A stretch of DNA of 64,000 bases from Lachancea dasiensis (GCA_900074725.1 LT598460.1:439502-503501), one strand, 5' to 3'. Positions 39,069-52,547 are shown, numbered from the stretch's first letter. Notes: generated from the sequence alone by a model not told the origin. Numbers and translations are program-made.

Positions 39069-39275
39069 ATATGATTCTCAACTTGCCGGTGGAAAATTTT
39101 TTCGAAAAAGTATAAGACTGTGGCTAGGGTTAGTGACATTATAAAGAGAACGCTTCGGTTCGTCATGTGCACAACACAAACCTGTGTATTGTGAGATTAT
39201 AAGAAGACGAAGTTACAAGCTGGTGCTACTGTTCACAACGTCGCGATCGAGAGTATTTGAGCGGTACCCATAACA

Positions 39276-40847
39276 ATGAGTTCGAGGAGCAATTGGATAG
39301 TACAGAAATTTGGCGGAACCAGTGTTGGCAAGTTCCCAGAGCAAATAGTGGATGAAATCGTCAAGGTATACACGCAGCAGCTACACAACAACGTAGCCGT
39401 GGTATGTTCGGCCAGATCTAGCGACACCAAGGCGGAGGGAACAACGTCCAGACTGCTGAGAGCGTGTGACATGATCGGAAATGATGATGCGAGCTTTGCC
39501 GAAGTTGTGCAAAAAGTGCGAGACGACCACGTTTTGAACGCCAAGCAGCGTATCAGCAACGTGGAGCTGCAAGAGCAGCTGATCAGAGACACTGTCGCGG
39601 AGTTGGAGCTGGTGGAGAAATATTTAAATGCGTCTCTGGTTCTCAGTGAGGTTTCGTCGAGGACCATGGATATGGTAATGTCATGCGGAGAAAAACTAAG
39701 CTGTTTGTTTATGGCCGCGCTGTGCAACGACCACGGCGTTCCTGCTCAATACGTAGACCTTTCTTCGGTGATTCCTCAGGGATACGAATGCCCAGAGGGC
39801 ACGTTAGACGCTAGCTTTTATGCTTTTCTGGTGAAGGCTTTCAGCGAGAAACTACAACCAATCCTGGCCTCGCATGCCCAGGGCAAGCCTGTTGTCCCTG
39901 TGGTTACTGGGTTTTTCGGGCAGGTGCCGATGGGTCTACTGAACGGGGTTGGTCGTGGTTACACCGACTTGTGTGCTGCATTGATAGCCGTGGGACTCAA
40001 TGCGGACGAGCTTCAGGTTTGGAAGGAGGTTGATGGTATTTTCACTGCCGATCCGCGTAAGGTTCCTCAGGCAAGATTGCTCAGCAGTGTTACTCCAGAA
40101 GAGGCGTCCGAACTGACATACTACGGCTCTGAGGTCATTCATCCCTTTACTATGGAACAAGTCATAAGAGCCAAGATTCCAATCAGAATTAAAAACGTGC
40201 AAAATCCAAGAGGTGACGGCACGGTCATTTACCCCGACAACGTTGCCAAGAAAGGTGAATCGACCCCGCCTCATCCACCTGTGACGCTTTCGAGCTCGTT
40301 CTTTGAACACAAGAGAAGAGGGGCCACCGCGATCACCAGCAAGAGTGACATCGTTGTCGTTAACATTCATTCCAATAAAAAGACTTTATCCCATGGGTTT
40401 CTGGCTCAGATCTTTAGCACCCTTGATAAGCACAGATTGGTGGTCGACTTGATTTCTACTTCCGAAGTTCATGTTTCAATGGCGTTGCCCATTCCAGATT
40501 CCGAGTCTGCCAAAGCCCTAAAAAAGGCCGTGGAAGAACTCAAGAAGATCGGTACCGTTGATTTAACGAGGAAACTTGTTATCATCTCACTGGTTGGTAA
40601 ACAAATGAAACACTTCATTGGTATTGCAGGAACTATGTTCAGCACTCTAGCGGAGCAAAATGTCAATATCGAGATGATCTCTCAAGGTGCAAACGAGATA
40701 AATATATCATGTGTTATTGACCAAGAAAATTCCGTGAGAGCTCTCCAGTCGATTCACAAAAAGCTTCTGGAAGCCGGCGATCCCGAAAGCTCATTGGGCT
40801 CCGTTGTTAATGAAAAACTAGAGCAGATCAAGAGACTAGATTTGTAA
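39276..40847 (+). CDS. HOM3: Aspartate kinase
   Basis: Phosphorylates aspartate in the first step of the methionine/threonine branch; feedback-inhibited by threonine. 523 residues (yeast 527). The N-terminal kinase motif KFGGTSVGK is at 11-19, the catalytic-domain segment MDMVMSCGEKLS near 130, GFFGQ and GRGYTDLCAALIAVGLNADELQVWKEVDG near 205-255, and two ACT regulatory domains fill the last 160 residues. Codon use is fairly biased, suggesting good expression. The ATG at 39276 is preceded by the leader ACCCATAACA. Position equals YER052C. Confidence 0.97.
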   Translation: MSSRSNWIVQKFGGTSVGKFPEQIVDEIVKVYTQQLHNNVAVVCSARSSDTKAEGTTSRLLRACDMIGNDDASFAEVVQKVRDDHVLNAKQRISNVELQEQLIRDTVAELELVEKYLNASLVLSEVSSRTMDMVMSCGEKLSCLFMAALCNDHGVPAQYVDLSSVIPQGYECPEGTLDASFYAFLVKAFSEKLQPILASHAQGKPVVPVVTGFFGQVPMGLLNGVGRGYTDLCAALIAVGLNADELQVWKEVDGIFTADPRKVPQARLLSSVTPEEASELTYYGSEVIHPFTMEQVIRAKIPIRIKNVQNPRGDGTVIYPDNVAKKGESTPPHPPVTLSSSFFEHKRRGATAITSKSDIVVVNIHSNKKTLSHGFLAQIFSTLDKHRLVVDLISTSEVHVSMALPIPDSESAKALKKAVEELKKIGTVDLTRKLVIISLVGKQMKHFIGIAGTMFSTLAEQNVNIEMISQGANEINISCVIDQENSVRALQSIHKKLLEAGDPESSLGSVVNEKLEQIKRLDL

Positions 40848-41056
40848 GCTGCTGGAGTTGGTGGAAAAAGTGCTGCTGAAAGCTTATTTGCGATTATTTA
40901 GTGGCCTTCATAGATATACATAACGACGGCATCAAGATCTTAATGAATTAATTGTATCGACGAGAAACACAATGAACTATTTAAAGTGTATTTGACAGTC
41001 GTAAACGAATGAAGTAGATACAGTGTCCAGATGTTCTTCGTAGTAGATGTCTGACC

Positions 41057-41962
<906 letters not shown>

Positions 41963-42030
41963 TCAGAAACTGTTGGGAAAACTGTCAAAACTTTTACCGT
42001 TCAATGTGGGTTTTGAACGAATTATTCAGA

Positions 42031-42038
42031 TCACGTGA
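42031..42038. promoter_or_regulatory. TCACGTGA palindrome upstream of CBR1
   Basis: A Cbf1-type CACGTG site flanked by T and A, about 130 bp before the CBR1 ATG in the short CBR1-JHD1 interval. The same palindrome occurs upstream of PIC2 and in the LCB2 upstream region. Motif match only. Confidence 0.45.
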
Positions 42039-42143
42039 ATGTGATGAGTTGTCATTTAGTTAGAAACTGTTATGTGTGGGAGAGTTTATAGAACATTAGA
42101 AGCGATATTCAGCTATGTGAGCTTGATACTGTCAATTTATTAA

Positions 42144-43571
42144 TTAACATGGGTTTGTAGAATCTTTTGCCTTTTTTTCCAGCTCGGTTTTGAGTCCTTT
42201 TACAACATCTCGTTTGGTAGAAAATTTAACAGGCCTATATTTGGCTCTGGCGTCTGACAAAAAGTCGATGAGTACTTCCAATTGTGTTGAGCTCAGACGG
42301 GCGGCATCTTCGTCTCCGCAAGTGAGCAACCACTCTGCGGTTTTGCCCATAACAACGTCAAATTGCGGAAATGTGAATTTCTTGGGAACTTTTGTGCGTC
42401 GCTCGATCTCTACTATCTGCAGTTGGGTTTCGAGGTCTCGCAGGGTTAGAAAGTTCCCCCCAATGACTAAGGAGTCTTCGGGCGTGTATACAGCATGAAT
42501 ATACCCGCAGGGAATCATAAAGAGGTCGCCGGCTTTTAATTCCATGGCAATGCCATTTTCGAGTTCGTCGCCAAGGAAAATCAGGTTTTGGTGAGTACTA
42601 GCACACCATTGGGTGTAGGCATGTAGGTTATGTGCAGTAGGTGGAAACAAGATGAACTTTTTGCCGCCAGACACAACTTTGTAGTAGACCGAGGTCCCGG
42701 CGAAGTCAAGGTGAAAATCGGTATAGGCGTTTTTAACAGACATCAAAACGTATTTTGTCACTTTTGGTCTCTCCGTGTCGTCGGGAATCCTATCCCAAAC
42801 TAGATTTACTAAGTCCTTGCTTTCCACAATTTGGGGCCTTCGTAACTCTTTGCTAAATTTTCCTACGTCTGACACCTCCAAAGAAATAACATTCCGGATG
42901 CGATCTCGAGTGTCCGATGTTTGATGTGTAAAATAGTCATTCCATTGCAACATGGTCCAATTCGAATTCTGCTGCGATTGAACATCCATTACGTCTACTG
43001 GATATTCGTCGCCGAGAAACTTCGTCACTCCGTCCACGGTCAGAAGTCGGCCTTCCGGCCCCAGGGGTACTTGCATTCCTGAGTTCTCTGGATCCAACAC
43101 TTTTAAAGGGTTTTTAATGTCTTCAAATTGCTGCTCTAACTCTGAGCTCCTCATCACATTCGTTGTGTTCTCCCACTGCTTGAAGCATGCCAGAAAAGGC
43201 GCTACGTGGGGATGTTCATCTTTCAGGCGCTTGGCTTCGCCTTCATTCAGCGATATGTAGTCAACTTGTTTCTTTCTGCGCAGTCCCTGACGCTTAGGAG
43301 TTGACTTTGGCGCGTCCGCCTCTTCCATCTTCCGCTTTGTCACTGCACGTCGACGAAGCTCCAGTACGGGCTCTTCGTGTTTCGAGCAACTGTACCTTTT
43401 GATCTGCCTCGAAGACGTTGGATACTTAACCGTTTTTAGTCCATCCTCATCCGTGAGCGACTCAAGCGGAACACATGTTACATGATCCCATTGGCCGCAT
43501 ATCTCGCATTGAACCCATAGGGCTTTATCAGGGTCGTCAGTTGAACAAATTGAGCATATATCACTTGTCAT
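42144..43571 (-). CDS. JHD1: JmjC histone H3K36 demethylase Jhd1
   Basis: Fe(II)/2-oxoglutarate histone demethylase. The start is placed at the ATG at 43571 (475 residues; yeast 492); the longer open frame upstream has no ATG. A PHD finger at residues 6-65 uses C6, C9, C22, C25, H30, C33, C62 and H65. The JmjC domain shows iron ligands H287 and D289 (TDFHLDFAGT) and H359 (GYIHAVYTP), with the 2-oxoglutarate-binding lysine region SGGKKFILFPPT. All catalytic residues I can identify are intact. The gene is convergent toward CBR1's promoter side and divergent from RSM18. Position equals YER051W. Confidence 0.95.
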   Translation of the reverse strand: MTSDICSICSTDDPDKALWVQCEICGQWDHVTCVPLESLTDEDGLKTVKYPTSSRQIKRYSCSKHEEPVLELRRRAVTKRKMEEADAPKSTPKRQGLRRKKQVDYISLNEGEAKRLKDEHPHVAPFLACFKQWENTTNVMRSSELEQQFEDIKNPLKVLDPENSGMQVPLGPEGRLLTVDGVTKFLGDEYPVDVMDVQSQQNSNWTMLQWNDYFTHQTSDTRDRIRNVISLEVSDVGKFSKELRRPQIVESKDLVNLVWDRIPDDTERPKVTKYVLMSVKNAYTDFHLDFAGTSVYYKVVSGGKKFILFPPTAHNLHAYTQWCASTHQNLIFLGDELENGIAMELKAGDLFMIPCGYIHAVYTPEDSLVIGGNFLTLRDLETQLQIVEIERRTKVPKKFTFPQFDVVMGKTAEWLLTCGDEDAARLSSTQLEVLIDFLSDARAKYRPVKFSTKRDVVKGLKTELEKKAKDSTNPC

Positions 43572-44171
43572 CAAGAACTTGAAATTGCAGGCCACTTGAA
43601 AAGTCGATCCAGGCGAGTGAACGCTGGTAAATTTCCCAAATCTGCCAGTAAAACCGCGGTTGGCTTGGAGGTTTGTATATTTATTCACATTTACAAGTAT
43701 CTGATACTTTTGCACGTTGGAACCACTAATGAGTTGCCGCTACACGTTACATGTTCAAACGAGAAAGCTTGCAATATGATTCTCGGTACAATAGCATTCT
43801 GGATATCTGCTGTCTTTTGAGGATGAACAAAAGAGGAGTTTCTCGTTGATACACCCCACTTCCGGAAAGGCATTATTTAGCGCGATGAGTGTAGTTATAT
43901 TTAAGTGGAAAACTACATAGACGAGATCGAGTTTGGTTGTTGGGTCATAAATTTCAACCAGTATATCTACATGTCAGTAAATGACACTGATTGAGCATCA
44001 GTAGGGCCAGGTTAGGTCTTAATTGTGTACTTACATTGACAAAGTTTAGGTGCCTCTAGTTAAAATAGTCTTGTTATGAAAAATTTCGAATACATGGTAG
44101 AGTTGAGAACATACAGAAAGTAACAAATACGTGGGCACAAACCGCCTTTAGGAAGCAGTCTCTATCTACCA
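43572..44171. other. JHD1-RSM18 divergent intergenic region
   Basis: 600 bp of upstream sequence for both genes, AT-rich, with no further gene supported. Confidence 0.5.
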
Positions 44172-44684
44172 ATGATCTCTGTCAGAAATAGTGTGACTAT
44201 GACGGGTAAGAGGGCTTTTAGCACCATCTTGCCCAAACAGAACCTGTCATTCAAGATCAAATTGACCCCCAATGAGAAATCTCAAATCAACTTCAAAGCT
44301 GGAAGCCAGGGCGCTAACCCTACAGTACCTAAGAAGATCGATTCCAGACTGGTGAAGAAATTTCAAAGTGGGACTACCTACGACCCTTTCGACTTTTCTC
44401 TGGCAAGACTTCACCTTGACAAGAAATTTGCGACCAGAAATTCGTCCAACGACCTATTCGAACTGAATGGTGTGGACCCTCTAGATCTATACACTAATCC
44501 TGAGTTTCTATCACAATTTGTCACATCTTCGGGTAAAATCTTGCATAGAGACGTGACAGGACTTTCGGCCAAAAATCAACGCCGCTTGAGCAAGGCAATC
44601 AGAAGATGCCAGGCCATCGGTCTGATGTCGAAGACACATAGAGACGTTTCCTACTTGCCATCAAGAATTATTGGCAAGATCTAA
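44172..44684 (+). CDS. RSM18: Mitochondrial small-subunit ribosomal protein bS18m
   Basis: Mitochondrial ribosomal protein of the S18 family, 170 residues (yeast 138, so a somewhat longer N-terminus). A basic presequence of about 20 residues ([16 protein letters not shown]) fits matrix import. The S18 core is in the C-terminal half: [38 protein letters not shown] second ATG ten codons in is also possible as start. Position between JHD1 and PKP1/GVP36 equals YER050C. Confidence 0.92.
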   Translation: MISVRNSVTMTGKRAFSTILPKQNLSFKIKLTPNEKSQINFKAGSQGANPTVPKKIDSRLVKKFQSGTTYDPFDFSLARLHLDKKFATRNSSNDLFELNGVDPLDLYTNPEFLSQFVTSSGKILHRDVTGLSAKNQRRLSKAIRRCQAIGLMSKTHRDVSYLPSRIIGKI

Positions 44685-44795
44685 CATAATAAGCCCAGCT
44701 TCGATTTCGTACATTGTAAATAATCATTTCTAAGGTTCATAAATAATCTGAACGCATCATTCATGACAAACGACACCCTAACAAAGAGTTGCCAC

Positions 44796-46052
44796 TTAGT
44801 GCGTTGGATGACGTAGATCCGGTCCCTTAAGTTTTACGTAGGCGTCAGTACCCCATCCCCATAAGCTTTGTATGTCGAGCGTTCCATTGAACATTTCGAC
44901 GTAAGCTTTACACATAGGTAGACCAAATCCCATACCGGATACATTGCAAACATCGGCCCCTGGCAAAACATATGCACTCATTCCGGTGTCCTTGGCGTCT
45001 GCGTCCACAGTGCTGTAAGAGTAATCAAACATCCGGTCCTCCACTTGAGGGGGGATACCACCGCCAAAGTCACGAATCCTTATCTCCAAATCATTCTCGC
45101 TACGGATAATGCTAACTTCGACCGCTTTCTCTGCAGTGTTGTTCTCTGGTGTAGAGTTCTCGATGTGCGCTCTGCTTGAGTTCTTCAAAAGCTCTGTGAG
45201 AACGTACTCAAGATCGGTGGGTACGCAAGGAAATTCTACCTCGTTTCCTTCCAATATAGTGATGGGAACTTGATGGTCATACTTCACAAAGCAAAGGTCA
45301 CCTACAAATTCTTCAACACGCCTTACTAGCTCTGAAATTTTCATTTCCTTGTGAAGTACACCAACCACGGGAAGATCACCAGATACCTGAGCTGAAATAG
45401 ACAAGTAATGCGTTGCTAATAACTTCATGGCAATGCGGTCTCTCAAATGCAGATTCAAAAACTGAAATACAGCTTCTTTGGGATAGAATTCCATGATTTC
45501 CTGAAAACCACGAGAGAGTGTCACTAAAGTATCCTGATGGTCATCAAGGAACTCGGTAAGGATTTTCGTCATTACCTCCTCATCATGCAAACCGTAGGGG
45601 TAGTTAATAGACAGCAAGCTTTCTAATGTCCTCAGATATAGCCTATTTGTTTCCTCAATATTCGGATTGAGCACTGCGATGTATGGAAGCTTTTGGACAG
45701 CATCCAGCCTCCTGCAAGTGTATGTCAATAGTAAGTTAACCGTCTTGATGGCTAGCATGTATTTTTCGTTTGTTGTCAGGGGGACTTGGTATTGTGTAAG
45801 GAATTTATAGGATATGGGCGGAATCGGTCTCTTAGCAAAATCTTGAATTAAGAGCTCGATGTTAGAGCGAATCCGGTAAAGTTCTTCAAATCCGACGCCT
45901 TGGAGTAAGGATTGTAAAGATTTAGCTTTCGAAGTGGCTTGACGTTTCAAGGCTGGAAGTGTATGAAGTTTACACCACACTTGTCGCTGAAAAGGATTGT
46001 GATCAAGCAAGAATCTGTATTGGAGCCTGGGACGGATTCTCGGTCTCATCAT
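44796..46052 (-). CDS. PKP1: Pyruvate dehydrogenase kinase Pkp1
   Basis: Mitochondrial kinase of the BCKDK/PDK family that phosphorylates and inactivates the PDH E1-alpha subunit Pda1. 418 residues (yeast 394). A basic presequence of about 40 residues is followed by the helical BCDHK domain. The GHKL ATP fold shows the N-box ELLKN at 287-291 (with NSSRAH), the G1 box DFGGG at 329-333 and the G2 box GFGLPM at 375-380. Convergent with RSM18 (111 bp) and divergent from GVP36. Position equals YIL042C. Confidence 0.94.
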   Translation of the reverse strand: MMRPRIRPRLQYRFLLDHNPFQRQVWCKLHTLPALKRQATSKAKSLQSLLQGVGFEELYRIRSNIELLIQDFAKRPIPPISYKFLTQYQVPLTTNEKYMLAIKTVNLLLTYTCRRLDAVQKLPYIAVLNPNIEETNRLYLRTLESLLSINYPYGLHDEEVMTKILTEFLDDHQDTLVTLSRGFQEIMEFYPKEAVFQFLNLHLRDRIAMKLLATHYLSISAQVSGDLPVVGVLHKEMKISELVRRVEEFVGDLCFVKYDHQVPITILEGNEVEFPCVPTDLEYVLTELLKNSSRAHIENSTPENNTAEKAVEVSIIRSENDLEIRIRDFGGGIPPQVEDRMFDYSYSTVDADAKDTGMSAYVLPGADVCNVSGMGFGLPMCKAYVEMFNGTLDIQSLWGWGTDAYVKLKGPDLRHPTH

Positions 46053-46377
46053 CTTGGTTAAGGCTGAATATTGCTCTTTTACACATTCAACAGCTTTGAG
46101 AAAAGCTGGGGACTTCTTGAAAATAACGCCTAAGTTCCAGAAGCTGGCAGTTTTAATGATTCACTGCTATAACAGGTCAAAAGATTACTCTTTCAGCTGG
46201 GCAACTTTTCCTTTCATTAGACCTGATATTATGACTTTTTCTGAAATTCATAGGTAACTTATCAAGGAGTTTCCCATATATCCTTACTCCATCTATCAAA
46301 GAAAAGAGCTTGAAATCATCTGACTGTGCTCTTATAGGTTGTCTGGAGTATATTTCGAAGTTTAAGAATCTTTTGCC
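46053..46377. other. PKP1-GVP36 divergent promoter
   Basis: 325 bp; nothing beyond promoter sequence can be supported. Confidence 0.5.
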
Positions 46378-47349
46378 ATGTCTTTGAACGATTTCACGGG
46401 CTCTTTTAACAAGCGATTCCAGGAGTTCACTACCCAAGTCTCCCAGAGAGCCCAGGATGCTCAGTTGGACAAGAAATTCAAGGACTTGTCAGAGGCCCTT
46501 ACACAGAAAACACAAGATTTCACGACTCAATTGCCTTCTTTGGCTCAGTCTACCCAACGTATGGTCCAGGAAAGGCTTGGCCAAGTCACGGATATCTCTC
46601 AACTGCCTCAAGAATATGTGGAACTAGAACACCGTATTGACAGGATCAAACTGGTTTACGAAAACTTTCTAAAGGTGACTGAGGTATACGAAAATGAAAG
46701 CTACGACTACCCTAACAATGTACGGGAGTCTGTTAACGAGTTCTCAGGTGTTGTGGCATCTAAGCTCCACGACTTGTCCCGCGCTAGCTCCACCGGAGAG
46801 GCACAGTCCGTTTTGATTGCTCCAGGCCCTCACCGTGATCCGAAGACTTTGAACTATGCTTTAAGTAAAGTCGCTTTGACATCTAGTGAGTACTTGAACA
46901 AGTCTGTCGGCAGCGAAGAACCTGATTTGTCCTCAACTTTACTAAAGTACAGTGATGTGCAAGCAAAGATAGCCCAGGCTAGATTGCAGCAGGACACCTT
47001 GATTCAGACTAAATTCAACAAGAAGTTAAGAGCTATCTTAGCGAAGGACTTGAACGAGGCGCATTTGGCCCGCAAAAATGTGGAAGCCAAGAGGTTGCAA
47101 TATGATATTGCTCGCGCCAATTTGAACGGTGCCAAGCCCGAAAAAGAAGCTTCTTTGAGAGTACAGATGGAATCTCTAGAAGATGAATTTGCTCAGGCCA
47201 CGGATGATGCCGTTGTTAAGATGCAGACAGTGACAGAATCATCAGAATTCTTGAAAGACTTGCGTGAACTGGTGTCTGCTCAAGCCGCGTATTTCAAACT
47301 ATCGTCCGAACTATTGACTGAATTCTTGCCCCAGTTAGAAACAGTTTAA
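46378..47349 (+). CDS. GVP36: BAR domain protein of Golgi vesicles
   Basis: 323-residue BAR-domain protein (yeast 326) associated with Golgi/endosomal vesicles, actin organisation and endocytosis. The sequence is strongly helical with an amphipathic start MSLNDFTGSFNKRFQEFT, repeated TQ/SQ-rich helices to about residue 60, and the BAR helices to the end. The alanine-rich LAKDLNEAHLARKNVEAKRL and EDEFAQATDDAVVKMQTV segments match the family. Codon bias suggests abundant protein. The ATG at 46378 is preceded by TTTTGCC. Position equals YIL041W. Confidence 0.94.
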   Translation: MSLNDFTGSFNKRFQEFTTQVSQRAQDAQLDKKFKDLSEALTQKTQDFTTQLPSLAQSTQRMVQERLGQVTDISQLPQEYVELEHRIDRIKLVYENFLKVTEVYENESYDYPNNVRESVNEFSGVVASKLHDLSRASSTGEAQSVLIAPGPHRDPKTLNYALSKVALTSSEYLNKSVGSEEPDLSSTLLKYSDVQAKIAQARLQQDTLIQTKFNKKLRAILAKDLNEAHLARKNVEAKRLQYDIARANLNGAKPEKEASLRVQMESLEDEFAQATDDAVVKMQTVTESSEFLKDLRELVSAQAAYFKLSSELLTEFLPQLETV

Positions 47350-47400
47350 ATATTTCTATAACTTTTGTATTGTAAATTCCTTTGAGCTAGTTTAACTTGT

Positions 47401-49720
<2,320 letters not shown>

Positions 49721-50014
49721 TTAGCTTACGTCGCTGGTGTGACGCTTCTGCTCTTTTAGGGGCTCCACAACTTGTTTGTCAAAAGTATACATCTGAGAAA
49801 TAGCGGACTGGCGTTTCAGTACTCCGAGTTCGCGTTGTGCACTGACAAAAGCTTCTTCTACGGCTTCTGGATCCTTCAAATCCCTAGTGACACGGAATCC
49901 AGTTTTGGCTTTGCGTAGAAAGTAGTTTCTGTAGCTGTAGTTGTTGAAGTTGCTGGCATTCTTAATGATCTGTTTATAAAGCGCCAAAACCTGTGATCTC
50001 GAAGGAGCCGGCAT
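49721..50014 (-). CDS. ISD11: LYR-type Fe-S assembly factor Isd11
   Basis: 97-residue mitochondrial LYR-motif protein that stabilises the cysteine desulfurase Nfs1, bridging to acyl carrier protein. The LYR motif reads LYK at 12-14 as in S. cerevisiae, followed by the conserved phenylalanine-rich NFNNYSYRNYFLRKAKTGFR. The C-terminal half retains ELGVLKRQSAISQMYTFDKQVVEPL, almost identical to the yeast protein. The ATG at 50014 is the first in frame. Position equals YER048W-A. Confidence 0.96.
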   Translation of the reverse strand: MPAPSRSQVLALYKQIIKNASNFNNYSYRNYFLRKAKTGFRVTRDLKDPEAVEEAFVSAQRELGVLKRQSAISQMYTFDKQVVEPLKEQKRHTSDVS

Positions 50015-50289
50015 TCTTAGTCAAAGTGGATTGCGCTTTATATTACAAGTCGGATCGCTGCACAAGATATGTATGTGATGGTGCTTTACATTACTAAAAA
50101 TCTGGGACCAGAACAATATTATCATCTATTACGGATATTAAAGTGACCTTATTTAACCGAGCCAGACGCTGATGCTGGAGGAGAGACAGTAGCGAGGCCA
50201 TCGTGAGGTGCTAGTAAAGGATGGTAGTATCGATAGATAATTACATCGTCACACGAACGGGAAAAATGCCATACGGCATCTGGCTTGCC

Positions 50290-50295
50290 AAAAAA
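50290..50295 (-). terminator. RNA polymerase III oligo-T terminator
   Basis: A run of six T on the minus strand directly downstream of the tRNA-Gln gene, sufficient for Pol III termination in yeast. Confidence 0.85.
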
Positions 50296-50296
50296 G

Positions 50297-50368
50297 AGGT
50301 CCTACCCGGATTCGAACCGGGGTTGCTCGGATCAAAACCGAGAGTGATAACCACTACACTATAGAACC
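50297..50368 (-). tRNA. tRNA-Gln (anticodon UUG)
   Basis: A 72-nt cloverleaf on the minus strand without intron. The acceptor stem GGTTCTA pairs with TAGGACC (one G-T pair). Box A reads TAGTGTAGTGG and box B GGTTCGAATCC. The anticodon stem CTCGG/CCGAG encloses the loop TTTTGAT, giving UUG. The discriminator base is T. A T6 Pol III terminator lies directly after the gene (50290-50295). It sits between ISD11 and APQ12. CCA is not encoded, as expected for a eukaryote. Confidence 0.98.
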
Positions 50369-50529
50369 TTGGAAAAGGCTTGCCTTTGAAATAAACTTTG
50401 TAGGGTATATAGTGCAATGTGATCTACTGATATAAAGGTTTTATAGAATAAGGTTATTAGCTCCGATCGCTCATCCCACAAGTTACTAGTGAACGAGTAG
50501 GTATATTACCCGACTACATCCAACAGATC

Positions 50530-50979
50530 ATGGAGTCTTTACTGTCATTTACTCAGCAATGCTTGGGACAACTAATGAGCTACGTGTTTCGCTTTTTGAG
50601 CTGGCTGATTCCTGTCACGTACAGTTTTGCTCAAACACACCCAACCATCACCAACATTACTGGCTACCTTTTGGCGGCGTATATCTCCTGGAAACTACTG
50701 TGTCATCTATGGACAGTTATTAAACGGATCATGCTACTGGCTGTGGTAGTGCTGGCGGTGCTGTTGTGGTCTCGCGGACTGCACCAAGTGGTATCCGAGG
50801 ATGTGCCTTTCGTGGTCCAGTACCTGGAGCGCAATTCAGACTTCCAAGATCAAGTGGACCGCTTTCTATACCATGCTCATCCCAGCTATTTGCGCAATTA
50901 CTACTCTACTGCTTTTTGGTACCCTGTCGGTGAGCTAAGGGAAAGGTCGATTCGATTTTTGGCTAGTCTGTCGCAGTAG
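50530..50979 (+). CDS. APQ12: Nuclear envelope/ER membrane protein Apq12
   Basis: 149-residue membrane protein (yeast 138) of the nuclear envelope and ER that influences membrane lipid balance, nuclear pore assembly and mRNA export. Two hydrophobic spans at about 42-62 and 65-82 are separated by a short basic turn (VIKRI), a hairpin topology. The C-terminal part holds VQYLERNSDFQDQVDRFLY and an aromatic end. Sequence drift in this family is high, so synteny (YIL040W, between GVP36 and TED1) is the main support along with length and topology. Confidence 0.85.
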   Translation: MESLLSFTQQCLGQLMSYVFRFLSWLIPVTYSFAQTHPTITNITGYLLAAYISWKLLCHLWTVIKRIMLLAVVVLAVLLWSRGLHQVVSEDVPFVVQYLERNSDFQDQVDRFLYHAHPSYLRNYYSTAFWYPVGELRERSIRFLASLSQ

Positions 50980-51368
50980 CCTTGCAACGAGTGGGCGGAC
51001 TAAGGACAAAAATGGACACACAATTTGAAAGGTACTTCTTTGGGAAACGTTAAGTAACCTATGAGATGAGCTCTGTAGTGCCTGCCCCTCATGCTAGAAC
51101 GCACATCAAATCTAATAAACTGCCCCGAAAGCTACACGATACAGTAGCCCCGCTTCACAGCTTTCCTCCCGAATGTTATCTGTCAAAATTCACCCTTGAT
51201 ATGAACAGAATCTTGTAAAGAACGAAATAGACGTTAGTTGTGGTCTGTATTTTTGTGTTGTTATAGCGCCTCTCTGAATTTTAAAGTTAATTTTAAAAAT
51301 TGACGAAGTCGGCCGGACATTTATGTCTAGAATGAAGGCCCTCATACCCAAAAGAAAGATCCTACTGA
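50980..51368. other. APQ12-CAJ1 intergenic region
   Basis: 389 bp containing the CAJ1 promoter; no gene supported. Confidence 0.5.
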
Positions 51369-52547
51369 ATGGTGAAAGACACGGAATACTATGATCTCCT
51401 GGGTATCCAGCCAGATGCTTCGGCTACCGAGATCAAGAAGGCATATCGGAAAAAGGCCATGCTGACACATCCCGACAAACATCCCGATGACCCCGAGGCG
51501 CAGACTAAGTTTCAAGCGGTTGGCCAGGCTTACCAGGTCCTGAGTGATCCCGAATTGCGTTCACGCTATGATCAATTTGGCAAGGAAGATGCTATTCCAC
51601 AGCAAGGATTTGAAGATGCAGGTGAATTTTTCGCCACAATTTTCGGCGGAGATGCCTTTCAGGACTGGATTGGGGACTTCTCTTTCCTCAAAAATCTGAC
51701 TAAGGGTGCTGAGATAATGGGCGAAAATGAAGATAATAGCGGAGAAGTGGCGGGTGCGAATGCCTCTACTGATGTGGTACAGCACGACGGGAAATCGTCG
51801 AACTCATCGAAACACTCTGATAAACTAACAAAAGAACAACGCGGTAAGCTTATTGAAATGGAAAATGAACGTAGAGCAGAGAAAAAGAAACAGGTGGAAG
51901 AGCTTACACGGAAGCTTGACGGCAAAATGCATCAATACATAGTAGGCGTCGAAAGCAAGAACTTGGAGGATTTCGACCGTAAACTGAATCAAGAAGTTGA
52001 GGACTTAAAGCTCGAGAGCTTCGGTTTGGAGCTGTTGCACCTACTAGCCAAAGTTTACAAAACCAAAGCCAATAATTTCCTGATGTCGCAAAAGACTCGT
52101 GGATTTAGTAAAATATTCACGGGTGTACGCGATAAAACCAAGACGGCAAAGTCCGCCTGGGGCATCCTGTCATCCGCAATGGATGCTCAGACTGCGATGG
52201 GCGAGTTGGAAAAGCTAGATTTGGACTCAATGGATGACTACGAACGTGCAGAAGTGGAGAAGCTAATCACCGGTAAGGTTCTGGGCACCGCTTGGGTTAT
52301 GTCTAAATTTGAGGCTCAAGGCAAGGTGCGGGACGTTTGTGACAAAATACTAGGCGACAAAAATGTACCCACCAAGCAACGTCTTCTCAAGGCCAAAGGT
52401 TTGCTTCACATTGCCGACAAGTTTGGTTCCGCGGAGAGATCGCCGGATGAAGCTGAAGACGCCCGAGTTTTCGAAGAAATTATCTTCGAGGCGCAAGGAA
52501 AGAAGAAAGCTAGTTTCAAGAAAAAAGACCAAACTGTTAAAGCTTAA
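51369..52547 (+). CDS. CAJ1: J-domain co-chaperone Caj1
   Basis: Type II/III Hsp40 of 392 residues (yeast 391) that binds cytosolic Hsp70 and, in yeast, has been linked to plasma membrane protein quality control. The J domain occupies about residues 6-70 with HPD at 34-36. A G/F-poor linker, a charged coiled-coil (about 150-200) and the DnaJ-X type C-terminal domain follow, ending in a lysine-rich tail. No zinc-finger CxxCxGxG repeats are present. The ATG at 51369 is the first. Position equals YER048C. Confidence 0.95.
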   Translation: MVKDTEYYDLLGIQPDASATEIKKAYRKKAMLTHPDKHPDDPEAQTKFQAVGQAYQVLSDPELRSRYDQFGKEDAIPQQGFEDAGEFFATIFGGDAFQDWIGDFSFLKNLTKGAEIMGENEDNSGEVAGANASTDVVQHDGKSSNSSKHSDKLTKEQRGKLIEMENERRAEKKKQVEELTRKLDGKMHQYIVGVESKNLEDFDRKLNQEVEDLKLESFGLELLHLLAKVYKTKANNFLMSQKTRGFSKIFTGVRDKTKTAKSAWGILSSAMDAQTAMGELEKLDLDSMDDYERAEVEKLITGKVLGTAWVMSKFEAQGKVRDVCDKILGDKNVPTKQRLLKAKGLLHIADKFGSAERSPDEAEDARVFEEIIFEAQGKKKASFKKKDQTVKA

